DNA from: Gillisia sp. Hel_I_86
GTDB taxonomy: Bacteria > Bacteroidota > Bacteroidia > Flavobacteriales > Flavobacteriaceae
Assembly: GCF_007827275.1 (NCBI RefSeq)
Contig: NZ_VISE01000001.1
Coordinates: 3,162,001 to 3,226,000, forward strand
Direction of reading: 5' to 3'
DNA length: 64,000 nucleotides
Part shown: one piece after another, positions 27,181 through 36,093 of the stretch
How positions within the stretch are numbered: the first letter of the stretch is position 1
Layout: each line of letters opens with the position of its first letter
Made by a program: the position numbers and the translations under genes
Notes under the pieces: generated by a model
Databases searched by the model: none
What the model saw: only the letters and a program-made list of their open reading frames with translations
What the model was told of the DNA's origin: nothing

Positions 27181-27563
27181 TATTAAAAGAGTAATTTATA
27201 AAACAGCTATCTTCAAGTGTGACCGTTTCCGCGTCCCTGCAGCGTTAACGACTGTCATTTAGTAGACTGCGGCGCACTTATTTATATAAACTAAACAAGA
27301 CGATGCAGCTCCTTAGAGTCTGTTAATAGAAGGCTGTTTTATAATATTACAATTACTGATTAAGATAAAGCTATAAGACCTTGAGTTTTCTTAGCCATGG
27401 AGGACAATGAATAAATTTAAAAAGGTCCCTTTTTAGAGAAGGAACCGTATTCACTGTCGAAAGCCTTATTGCTGTTGAGTTGCTCTCCAGCAGCGCTCAC
27501 TTCCCCTTCAGGCTAACATGTTAAATATAGGAAAAAAGTTGTCTAAAATTTGATATACAACAT
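27181..27563 (+). ncRNA. Candidate bridge RNA of element A (copy 2)
   Basis: Conserved non-coding tail as in copy 1; CGCGTCCCT at 27230-27238 complements the right half of the target. Followed at about 27568-27650 by remaining site a6 sequence. Confidence 0.6.
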
Positions 27564-28570
27564 AGAAGGGACGCAAACTTGTCGGCTATATTGTTTTTTA
27601 CTTGGTCTCTAAAATAACACTTTTTCGACTAAGCCCGCTATTTGCGCTTAGCATCCATGAAAAAGCAGTAATCGAGTATCTTTAATAATCACGATAAAAA
27701 CTAAAGATATGGAAACCCGAGTTACTGCATTACCAAAGTTATTCATAGGAATTGATATTCACAAGAGAAGCTGGAAAATACATTGCAGCACCGATCTCTT
27801 TGGAGGTAAATCTTTTACGATGCCTCCAGAACCTGAGAAGTTATATGAGTACGTTCAGAAACATTTCTGTGATCACCAAGTAACTACTGCTTATGAGGCT
27901 GGTTGCTGTGGTTATTCTGCCCATCGCAGTTTTGAGGTCTTTGGTTGGAAATCCCTGGTTGTGAACCCAGCTGATATCCACCGTAAAGGAAAGGAGCGCT
28001 ATACTAAAACAGACCGTATCGATGCGCAACTCATTAGCAGAGAGCTTAAAGATGGCCGTCTGGATGGTATCACTGTTCCAGATATAGAACGAGAAGGATT
28101 ACGTAGTCTGTTTCGCCGTCGCAATGAACTGGTCAAGGACTTTCGTCGGATCAAAAGTAGGATCAAGATGCACTTGCTTTATTTCGGGATTAAAATTCCT
28201 GCAGAGTTCGATAATGATCATTGGAGCCATGCTTTTCGTCACTGGGTGGATAGCCAAGAGTTCCATTATCCCACCGCACAGGAAACGATGGCTAGCAAAA
28301 TGCGGACTTTCCGGTTTATTGATAAAGAGCTTCGGGAAGTCTCAAGTCAGTTGAGAGCCTATTGCCGAAAACACTTCAAAAAAGATTACTATCTGTTAAG
28401 GAGTGTGCCGGGCATTGGAGGCATTGTAGCCGTAGGTATTTTGGCTGAACTAGGGGATCTAAGGCGCTTCAACACGCTTAAACATTTAGCGGGTTATGTT
28501 GGATTGGCTCCTGGGATCTATCAAAGCGGGGCTACTTCTAAGGCACTTGGCATGAACCCCCGTTGCCATC

Positions 28571-30025
28571 CTATCGTGTGGACACAATTATTTACTAGTT
28601 TAAGGGATTAGCATTAATTTTACTCAAAAAATGAGAAGGGGGTTCACAGGCTTAGGGGATAAACGTTTGGTTTATCGGGGCAACAAGATTTTATCGGACC
28701 TGTTCAGCAAGAGCGTCCATTCGATCCGTCAGCTCAGCAGGAACGAATCAGACGCAAAGGCCGTTTACCGTTTTTTGCAGAACGATAGGGTCAGTGAAGA
28801 AGATATAGTAGAGAACCTGGTACATAATTGCCAGATGGCTTGTGCGGGCAAATTTGTTGTCTGTATCCAAGATACCACGGAGGTCAACCTAAGCAGCCAT
28901 GGTAATAGGATCAACAAAGATGGCTTTGTGGGCACGACCAATGCGAAGAATTCCCAGGGACTGGGGTTCTTTGTCCACCCAAGTTTGGTCTTGGATGCCG
29001 TGAGCGGCACCCCCTACGGCTATTCTGATATTAAGATCTGGAACAGGTCCTTGGACTTCAAATCAAAGCATGAAAGACAGTACGGCAAGCTGCCCATGGA
29101 AGAAAAAGAGTCCTATAAGTGGATAGAGGTGTCCAAAAACACACAGGCCTCACTAAGGGACGTGGTAGCGGGAATGGTGATCGTACAAGATAGGGAAGGG
29201 GATATCTACGAACAGTTTGCAAGCATACCAGATGCACGAACAGATCTATTGATAAGGGCCCGTGCGGATAGGGCCTTGGCGGATGGGTCAAAATTGTTCA
29301 GCTGCCTGGCGGACCAGCCCTGTCAAGGGTCCTATGAGGTACAGGTGGATGCCTGTGCAAAGACCAGAAGGAAAAAAAGGACCGCAAAAATTGAAATCAG
29401 ATATAAAGAGGTAGAACTGAAAAGGACCAGGGCGGCCAGCAAGGCAGTGGCGCCCAGCATAAAACTATATCTGGTGGAGGCCAAAGAGGCTAACCGGGCC
29501 GGGCCGGACAGGGTGTGCTGGAGGTTATTGACAAGCCTGCCCATAGAGACCCTGGAAATGGCAGAAATGTGCGTGGAATGGTATAAGTGGAGGTGGACGA
29601 TAGAAGAGGTGTTCAAGATATTGAAAAAAGAGGGCTACAATATCGAGGCGTCAGAGCTGGAGCATGGGTCATCGGTAAGAAAACTGAGCTTGTTGATAAT
29701 GGAGGTCATCATCCAACTGTTCTTGATGCGGCTGGCGTATGCAGTACCAGAAGGAGAGATGAGCGCCGATAGCTGTTTCACGGAAGAAGAGCAAGCGTTT
29801 TTAGAGCACCAGATAATAAGACTGGAAGGTAGGACAGGGAAACAAAAAAACCCGTACAAGGAAAAAGGGCTAAAAAGATATGTTTGGGCGATAGCTAGAC
29901 TTGGCGGATGGAAAGGCTATGAAAGCAAAAGGCATCCCGGCATAACGACCCTATGGATAGGACTGAAATATTTTAAGGCGGCCATGGAAGGGTGGACGAT
30001 TCATAAAGATGTGTCCACACGATAG
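28571..30025 (+). mobile_element. IS4-family element, copy 1
   Basis: 1455 bp. Terminal repeats CTATCGTGTGGACAC / GTGTCCACACGATAG; 9-bp duplication GTTGCCATC (28562-28570, 30026-30034). Inserted in the IS110-B transposase gene. Confidence 0.93.
28631..30025 (+). CDS. IS4-family transposase (copy 1)
   Basis: 464 aa, intact. Tn5-like N-terminal region (RQLSRNESDAKAVYRFLQND), DDE core with Asp in VVCIQDTTEVNLSSHG and MVIVQDREGDIYEQF, and the Y-(2)-R-(3)-E-(6)-K signature in YKWRWTIEEVFKILKKEGYN. The TAG stop codon is made by the last three bases of the element itself. Copy 2 at 33330 differs at about 20 residues, so the two did not arise from each other very recently. Confidence 0.95.
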   Translation: MRRGFTGLGDKRLVYRGNKILSDLFSKSVHSIRQLSRNESDAKAVYRFLQNDRVSEEDIVENLVHNCQMACAGKFVVCIQDTTEVNLSSHGNRINKDGFVGTTNAKNSQGLGFFVHPSLVLDAVSGTPYGYSDIKIWNRSLDFKSKHERQYGKLPMEEKESYKWIEVSKNTQASLRDVVAGMVIVQDREGDIYEQFASIPDARTDLLIRARADRALADGSKLFSCLADQPCQGSYEVQVDACAKTRRKKRTAKIEIRYKEVELKRTRAASKAVAPSIKLYLVEAKEANRAGPDRVCWRLLTSLPIETLEMAEMCVEWYKWRWTIEEVFKILKKEGYNIEASELEHGSSVRKLSLLIMEVIIQLFLMRLAYAVPEGEMSADSCFTEEEQAFLEHQIIRLEGRTGKQKNPYKEKGLKRYVWAIARLGGWKGYESKRHPGITTLWIGLKYFKAAMEGWTIHKDVSTR

Positions 30026-30228
30026 GTTGCCATCGGCTTATCCGATCGTATTTTGTGGAGGCTTCCTGGCAGGCGATAAGAACAGACCCTGTGATTCAGG
30101 CGTATTACCGCAAGCATATGGGCAAAGATGTGAAGAAAATAATAGTGAAGGTGGCCCATAAATTATTGAGCCGCACTTTAGCAGTGATAAAAACCGAAAT
30201 CCCTTATGAGGTAGGGGTGATCGCATAA

Positions 30229-30532
30229 ATAAAAATCAATACAATGACCAAGCTCAAACTAAATATCAAGCCTGTACCACAAAACATCGGTGGTGGCCAT
30301 CTTGGACCACATTTTTTGTTAGCCAGTGGGCAGGTTTATTAACCATGATCATAGTGATGCTGGTGGCGCTCAGGAAGTGACCACAAATAGGATGCTGAGC
30401 AGGTTATTTTTGTGTTGAATTCTTACTGAAGCGAAGCTTCATCAAAAATTCAACACGTTAAAATTTTATAAGAATGAAATAAGAGAAATTAAAATATTAT
30501 CTTTAAGAGAGAAGATTATTGCTTTTCATAGG
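30229..30532 (+). ncRNA. Candidate bridge RNA of element B
   Basis: 300-bp non-coding right end. AACATCGGT (30283-30291) is the exact reverse complement of ACCGATGTT, the right half of its target; GCGCT (30366-30370) equals the left half (TTTGCGCTTA). Same order of guides as in element A. Also holds an inverted repeat GTTGAATT/AATTCAAC (about 30413-30456). Confidence 0.6.
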
Positions 30533-31924
30533 AACCGATGTTGTGCCTTGTTATTTGTTTTCCTCATTATGTATTAAAAACTTTGCCCTTTCAAATAATT
30601 CATCATAAGTAATAATTTCTGGTGCATTTACATTTTGTCTATATAGTTCAAATGACGAAAATTTACTTTCATTGATACCATATTCTGTTTTGAATTCCGA
30701 TAAATCACCTATTACTAAAAAAGATTTTGGTTGATATAGGAAAACAATTTCGCTTGTAGGATTTCCAATATTGTCATTTATAATATTTTTGGTAGGTAAA
30801 TTATTCACTGATTTTTGCACAGTCTTTTGAATTTGTGATACGGCACCTGAAAGCTCTTGTGAAGGACTCCAACAATCAACTCTGTATGGTTTATTTAATA
30901 AAAGCGGTGTATCATTTGTTTTGATTTCGACAAAGCACAGTGTACTTATAATTCCTCGTGACTTAAGTAAGCCATCTACTCTTTTACCTGAAGAATTGAA
31001 AGAATAACCAGTAACTACTTGTTCAAATTTTTTACCATCAAGTTTACTTACAAATACATAATTTAGCCCAAAACCAAAAATCCAAGTATTGTGTTCAAAA
31101 AAATTCTGCCATAGATTTTCTTTACTACTATTACTAAGAATATCTAATTGTTCATTAAAATAATTTTGGTCATTAAGCAGTTTTTCGAATTTTTTTAATT
31201 GTTTTTTTCTAAACCCAAGTGCAGTTATATCAGAATGATTTAAATCATTTTCAATAAATGACTTAAGAATATTTGGGTTTCTTTCAAGAAGTTTTTTTGT
31301 TTGTACGTCTGTAAATACTATATTTTCTGCTTGTTCATCTGTAATTTTTATATTGAGTTTACTTGCATCTTTTTGATTGTACAGAGAATCTATAGGGGAA
31401 AAATTAATCTCTCTATGTAATCCATCAATTTTTGAGTATACTTCATAGTTTTTTAATCCAATATGATTTAAAACATCCGTTAGTTGAAACCCTTCATTAA
31501 CTAGATGTTTAACATAAGAGAATTTGAGATGCTTTATAGAATAATTTTCACCATTTTCAATATTTCGTAAAGCTCTCTTAAATACACTTCTAATTGAAGA
31601 GGCTGAATACGGGTCATAAGTAGTTCTACTTTCGAAAAGATAAAATTTAGGTTTATATTTTTCCAGATAAGAATTAATACTATCTTTTAATACATCACCT
31701 ATACTTGATTCTCTATATATTTTATCATCTTTTCTTATTTGTAAAGTGTTATTTACTGAAGAGAAATCTTCCTTCCTTATTTTTATAAGCTCACTGATAT
31801 CTAATCCACAAGAATATATAAGCGAAATGATTAATCTATGTTTAATGTTTTTTATTGAATCAAGTAAAGTTCTTAAATCCGATTTTGAAATTGTTGAATG
31901 TATAGATTGTACGGGTCTTTTAAT

Positions 31925-32503
31925 TTTAATTTACCTTAAAAATCCACCTGCTTTGCAGGTGGTAATGTTCTGATGGCTGTGCCTTATATTTGCACTATGG
32001 GTAAATATAAGAAACTTAGTCGCGTTGTTTATAAGTGTGACTATCATATTGTTTGGGTTCCAAAATATCGCCTCCGGATATTGAAGGGCGCGGTGAAGGA
32101 ATTGGTCGAGCAAGATATAAGAATGCTTTGTGAATGGAAAAGTTGTGAGGTTGAGGAACTGAACGTTCAAGAGGACCATGTTCACTTGCTGGTGTCTGTT
32201 CCCCCCAAAGTTTCTATTTCAAAATTGATGGGTACATTGAAAGGGAAGATTGCAATAAAACTTTTTAAGAGTTACCCGAAATTGAAAAAGAAACCCTATT
32301 GGGGCAATCATTTTTGGTCTCGAGGTTATTTTGTGAGCACAGTTGGACTGGATGAGGAAATGATTAAAAAATACGTCAAGTTCCAAGAGAAAGAAGAAAA
32401 GCGGGTTGAGGAGCAGCAACAAAGATTTGATTTCTGACCATCGCCTTGCCGCCCCCTATGGGGGCTATCCAAAGCCACCTTCTAAGAAGGTGTGATTTTT
32501 ACT
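31925..32503 (+). mobile_element. IS200-type element, copy 1
   Basis: 579 bp, defined by the sequence shared with copy 2 (45751-46329). Contains end hairpins (CCACCTGC/GCAGGTGG at the left; CCACCTTC/GAAGGTG at the right) and a single tnpA; no tnpB. Boundaries uncertain by a few bases, but this choice restores the host frame. Confidence 0.88.
31997..32437 (+). CDS. tnpA: IS200-family TnpA (Y1 HUH) transposase, copy 1
   Basis: About 146 aa from the Met at 31997 (MGKYKKLSRVVYKCDYHIVW); eight more residues are open upstream (31973). HUH motif in EDHVHLLVSVPPK; catalytic Tyr expected in the late helix near EEMIKKYVKFQEKEEK. Intact. Such enzymes move single-stranded DNA by excision and insertion next to short target motifs, without target duplication. 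Confidence 0.94.
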   Translation: MGKYKKLSRVVYKCDYHIVWVPKYRLRILKGAVKELVEQDIRMLCEWKSCEVEELNVQEDHVHLLVSVPPKVSISKLMGTLKGKIAIKLFKSYPKLKKKPYWGNHFWSRGYFVSTVGLDEEMIKKYVKFQEKEEKRVEEQQQRFDF

Positions 32504-33269
32504 TTTTTTGAAAGCATAATTTCTTTCAAAGACACGATTATATAAAAATTCTAAACTCGATATTGCTTGAATTATACTCGGCTTACTATAAGAACTTTCT
32601 TTTTTTAGATATATAATATATTCAGTAATATGTTCAAAATTCAGATTTTCTATATCTTTTGGCTTATGATACTCAAAGAATTTATTCTGCCAGATCATAT
32701 AAGTTTTGACTGTACTAGCTTTGAATTTTTGCTCTAGTAGTTTTGTCTCAATAAAATTTTGGGCGTCTGAAATATTCATATTCTCAAATTATAAGGCACA
32801 ACGGCAGTCTGTCTAAAAACATGGTTGACAATGGTTTTATTGTCCTAAAATACGTTTTTTAAGGCTGTATGGCATGGTGCCAGCAAAACTTTGCGTTATA
32901 TTGGAAAAGGAAACTAGTTCTTAAAAAGCGGTAAAATCGCGCTATTAAGCCCAAAATTTTATCAAACAAGGTATTGCTACCTTCTTGTAGGGCTTTATGG
33001 CCTATCAGGTTAATGATCCTTTTGAGGTTGTAGGCAATAAAGATGAAGCCTACATCTGCAGAGGCCCTTTTCTTTCCTTTTTTGGTAAGGATATGGTCAA
33101 ACCCCCATTGCCTTTTCATGGTTCCAAATGGGTGTTCCACAATGGCCTGCCTGCGGCGGTAGAGTTCTTTTTCTTGTTCCATGTTTTTTCGGTTCTCCTC
33201 GTAGAATGGCGCAAAGACATTCCGGGCAAGGAGCCTTCCATTTTTTGCCCTGGTGCACAGGTCTCGCAC

Positions 33270-34724
33270 CTATCGTGTGGACACAATTATTTAATATTTT
33301 AAGGGATTAGCATTAATTTTACTCAAAAAATGAGAAGGGGGTTCACAGGCTTAGGGGATAAACGGTTGGTTTATCGGGGCAACAAGATTTTATCGGACCT
33401 GTTCAGCAAGAGCGTCCATTCGATCCGTCAGCTCAGCAGGAACGAATCAGACGCAAAGGCCGTTTACCGTTTTTTGCAGAACGATAGGGTCAGTGAAGGA
33501 GATATAGTAGAGAACTTGGTACATAATTGCCAGATGGCTTGTGCGGGCAAATTTGTTGTCTGTATCCAAGATACCACGGAGGTCAACCTAAGCAGCCATG
33601 GTAATAGGATCAATAAAGATGGCTTTGTGGGCACGACCAATGCGAAGAATTCCCAGGGACTGGGGTTCTTCATCCACCCAAGTTTGGTCTTGGATGCCGT
33701 GAGCGGCACCCCCTACGGCTATTCTGATATAAAGATCTGGAACAGGCCCTTGGAGTTCGCATCAAAGCATGAAAGACAGTACGGCAAGCTGCCCATAGAA
33801 GAAAAAGAGTCCTATAAGTGGATAGAAGTTTCCAAAAACACACAGGCCTCGCTAAGGGGCGTGGTAGCGGGAATGGTGATCGTACAAGATAGGGAAGGCG
33901 ATATCTACGAACAGTTTGCAACCATACCAGATGCACAAACAGATCTATTGATAAGGGCCCGTACGGATAGGACCTTGGCGGATGGGTCAAAATTGTTTAG
34001 CTGCCTGGCGGACCAACCCTATCAAGGATCCTATGAGGTACAGGTGGATGCCTGTGCAAAGACCAGAAGAAAAAAAAGGATTGCAAAAATTGAAATCAGA
34101 TATAAAGAGGTGGAACTTAAAAGGACCAGGGCGGCAAGCAAAGCAGTGGCACCCAGCATAAAACTATACCTGGTAGAGGCCAAAGAGGCGAACCGTACCG
34201 GGCCGGACAGGGTGTGCTGGAGGTTGTTGACAAGCCTGCCCATAGAGACTCTGGAAATGGCAGAAATGTGCGTGGAATGGTATAAGTGGAGGTGGACCAT
34301 AGAAGAGGTGTTCAAGATATTAAAAAAAGAGGGCTACAATATCGAGGCGTCAGAGCTGGAGTATGGGTCATCGGTAAGAAAACTGAGCTTGTTGATAATG
34401 GAGGTCATCATCAAACTGTTCTTGATGCGGCTGGCGTATGCGGTACCAGAAGGAGAGATGAGCGCCGATAGCTGTTTCACGGAAGAAGAACAAACGTTTT
34501 TAGAGCACCAGATAATAAGACTGGAAGGTAGGACAGAGAAACAAAAAAACCCGTATAAGGAAAAAGGGCTAAAGAGATATGTTTGGGCGATAGCAAGACT
34601 TGGCGGATGGAAAGGCTATGAAAGCAAAAGGCATCCGGGCATAACGACCCTATGGATAGGATTGAAATATTTTAAGGCTGCCATGGAAGGGTGGACCATT
34701 CATAAAGATGTGTCCACACGATAG
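33270..34724 (+). mobile_element. IS4-family element, copy 2
   Basis: 1455 bp, ends as in copy 1; 9-bp duplication GTCTCGCAC (33261-33269, 34725-34733). Confidence 0.93.
33330..34724 (+). CDS. IS4-family transposase (copy 2)
   Basis: 464 aa, intact, same motifs as copy 1 (VVCIQDTTEVNL; MVIVQDREGDIYEQF; YKWRWTIEEVFKILKKEGYN). Substitutions such as IIKLFLMRLAY for IIQLFLMRLAY mark it as a slightly different lineage. Confidence 0.95.
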   Translation: MRRGFTGLGDKRLVYRGNKILSDLFSKSVHSIRQLSRNESDAKAVYRFLQNDRVSEGDIVENLVHNCQMACAGKFVVCIQDTTEVNLSSHGNRINKDGFVGTTNAKNSQGLGFFIHPSLVLDAVSGTPYGYSDIKIWNRPLEFASKHERQYGKLPIEEKESYKWIEVSKNTQASLRGVVAGMVIVQDREGDIYEQFATIPDAQTDLLIRARTDRTLADGSKLFSCLADQPYQGSYEVQVDACAKTRRKKRIAKIEIRYKEVELKRTRAASKAVAPSIKLYLVEAKEANRTGPDRVCWRLLTSLPIETLEMAEMCVEWYKWRWTIEEVFKILKKEGYNIEASELEYGSSVRKLSLLIMEVIIKLFLMRLAYAVPEGEMSADSCFTEEEQTFLEHQIIRLEGRTEKQKNPYKEKGLKRYVWAIARLGGWKGYESKRHPGITTLWIGLKYFKAAMEGWTIHKDVSTR

Positions 34725-36093
34725 GTCTCGCACGGGGCACCCCTTACAGGCCTTTGTTTTGTATTGTTTGAACTTACTTTGGTTGGGCTTGCCTTGATGG
34801 TTTGTATAAAAGTTGCCGTTGGTCTTCAGGGCGTGTCCCTGTGGGCAGGTATACTGGTCCTGTTGTTGGTCGTAAATGAAATTCTGTAGGTTGTAATCCG
34901 GGTGTGGTGCCGTGGATGCGGGCGCGGGAATGGCCACCATTGTTTTGATACCGAGCTTTTGAGCGGTTTCGAGTTCCGATCCTGTGTGGTAGCCTTTGTC
35001 AAAGAGTGCTGTAAAGGTATTGTTCCTGAGTATGGCCTTGGACCTTCTTATCATATCGCCCATGGCCTTGGAGTCATTTCGGTTGGTGACCTGGTAATCA
35101 ATAGGGATGCAGTGCAGGCCGTCCACAGTGGACTGTACGTTATAGGCCACCTCGGTAATGTTCCCCCGCAGGACCATATGGCGGCTTTCCCCATCGGAAG
35201 TTGAAATTTGTTCTTCCCCGGTCTGCTCCAGTTGTTTTTTGAGCTTTGTATAATTTTCCCTTCGCTGGGCATGCTTTCGTATTTCTTTTTGGACCTCTTG
35301 TTTTTCAGTCTCCCCATCGGCCTTTGCCAGGTCCTGGTTGTACTGATCGAGTTTGTTGTCGATATATTCCAGGTGGCGTTTTATCTTCTTTTCGTTGAAA
35401 TTGTTCTTTTTACTGTTCTGTGCACGCAGTTTGGTACTGTCCCCGGCAATGATCCTACCGCCGATCAGTTTGAAGTTCATGGCCAGTTCCACCGTGGCGC
35501 GGAACACGTGTTTGATGGCCTTGGGGTTGTTTTTTCTGAAATTGGCAATGGTGTTGTGGTCGGGGGCAAGTTGGCCAAGGAGCCACATCATCTCCATATT
35601 TCGTTTGCACTCGCGCTCGAGGATCCTGGAAGAACGCAGGCGGTTCATATATCCATATAGGAACAATTTCAGGAGCGTTGCTGGATGATAGGCCGGCCTT
35701 CCGCCTTCGGGGAAATGTACCTTGAAGCCCATCTTTTCAAGATCGAGGCCATCAACGAACACATCAATGGCTCGGACTTCGTTTTCTTGGTCAATGGCTT
35801 CATCCAGGGAAACTGGGAACAGGCTGGCTTGTTTACGGTCTTTGGGTATAATGAATTTCATACCTAAAAGATACGGTTAAGCCTAACAATAGGAAACAGC
35901 TCAGCAAATAAGAAATCAACATAGTTATTAAGAAAGCAAGGGGTTTTTAGACAGTCTGACGGTCTTGTTTAACGCAAGTGGCGTGGGGTAAGGTCACGTT
36001 CTTGTCGGCTTTGTTCTTTTTTACTTGGTCTCTAAAATAGCACTTTTCATCAAACTGCCCGCTATTTGCTGTTAAACGATGTTATGTGGCGTT

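Larger units (their letters stand above)
26029..27567 (+). mobile_element. IS110/IS1111-type element A, copy 2
   Basis: Same position in site a6 as copy 1 in a3 (after GTGGAGTAGG). Sub-terminal repeats CTATGTTTGTAT and ATACAACATAG conserved. Right boundary uncertain by a few bases. Confidence 0.85.
27709..30228 (+). pseudogene. IS110-family transposase (element B), split by IS4
   Basis: Segments 27709-28570 and 30035-30228 join in frame after removing the IS4 and one 9-bp repeat, giving about 351 aa. N-terminal DEDD domain (LFIGIDIHKRSWKIHCSTD; TTAYEAGCCGY; NPADIHRKGKERYTKTDRID) and Tnp20 domain (LLRSVPGIGGIVAVGILAEL; LAPGIYQSGATSKALGMNPR), then the C-terminal tail EASWQAIRTDPVIQAYYRKH. Only about a third identical by eye to element A. 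The intact reading frame around the insertion shows the IS4 arrived recently; the present gene cannot make the full enzyme. Confidence 0.9.
27651..30532 (+). mobile_element. IS110/IS1111-type element B, interrupted by IS4
   Basis: Sub-terminal repeats CCATGAAAAAGC (27655) and GCTTTTCATAGG (30521-30532). Inserted in the right core of site a6 between TTTGCGCTTA and AACCGATGTT. Without the IS4 and one target copy it is about 1.42 kb. A different target position from element A. Confidence 0.82.
24300..30542. repeat. attC-like site a6, split by IS1182-B, IS110-A and IS110-B
   Basis: Pieces: AACGG 24300-24304; 25995-26028 (to GTAGG); about 27568-27650 (to TTTGCGCTTA); about 30533-30542 (AACCGATGTT). 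Three different transposons occupy three different positions of one 126-bp site. Confidence 0.75.
30551..32779 (-). pseudogene. Shedu-type (DUF4263) nuclease with degenerate tyrosine-recombinase N-domain, split by IS200
   Basis: 32779-32504 (92 codons) and 31924-30551 (458 codons with stop) join in frame exactly when the 579-bp IS200 is removed, giving a 549-aa protein. Residues about 1-90 are an integrase SAM-like domain (LEQKFKASTVKTYMIWQNKF). About 110-260 follow a tyrosine recombinase catalytic fold, but active-site positions are lost: GLDISEL for GLRxSEL, HLKFSYVKHLVNEG for LRHSFATHLLENG, NHIGLKNYEVYSKI for LGH...Y. About 340-549 are a DUF4263 PD-(D/E)XK nuclease: WIFGFGLNYVF, KRVDGLLKS, FVEIKTNDTPLL, SPSQELSGAVSQIQ. 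Shedu proteins defend against phage. Cassette ends GTTGTGCC/GGCACAAC pair. Confidence 0.85.
32859..35861 (-). pseudogene. IS1182-family transposase (type B, copy 2), split by IS4
   Basis: N-terminal part 35861-34725 and C-terminal part 33269-32859 match the intact type B protein at 24359-25897 on each side of the IS4. The break falls after CKGCPVRDL, between the catalytic core and the final Glu-containing region, so the product is surely inactive. Frame is kept once the IS4 and one GTCTCGCAC are removed. Confidence 0.92.
32805..35958 (-). mobile_element. IS1182-family element, type B, copy 2, interrupted by IS4
   Basis: 1690 bp when the IS4 and one 9-bp repeat are removed. Same target position and ACGG duplication (32801-32804 / 35959-35962) as the others. 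Confidence 0.9.
32800..36083. repeat. attC-like site a7, split by IS1182-B
   Basis: AACGG 32800-32804; rest 35959-36083, consensus halves. Followed 10 bp later by group II intron 1. Confidence 0.75.
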
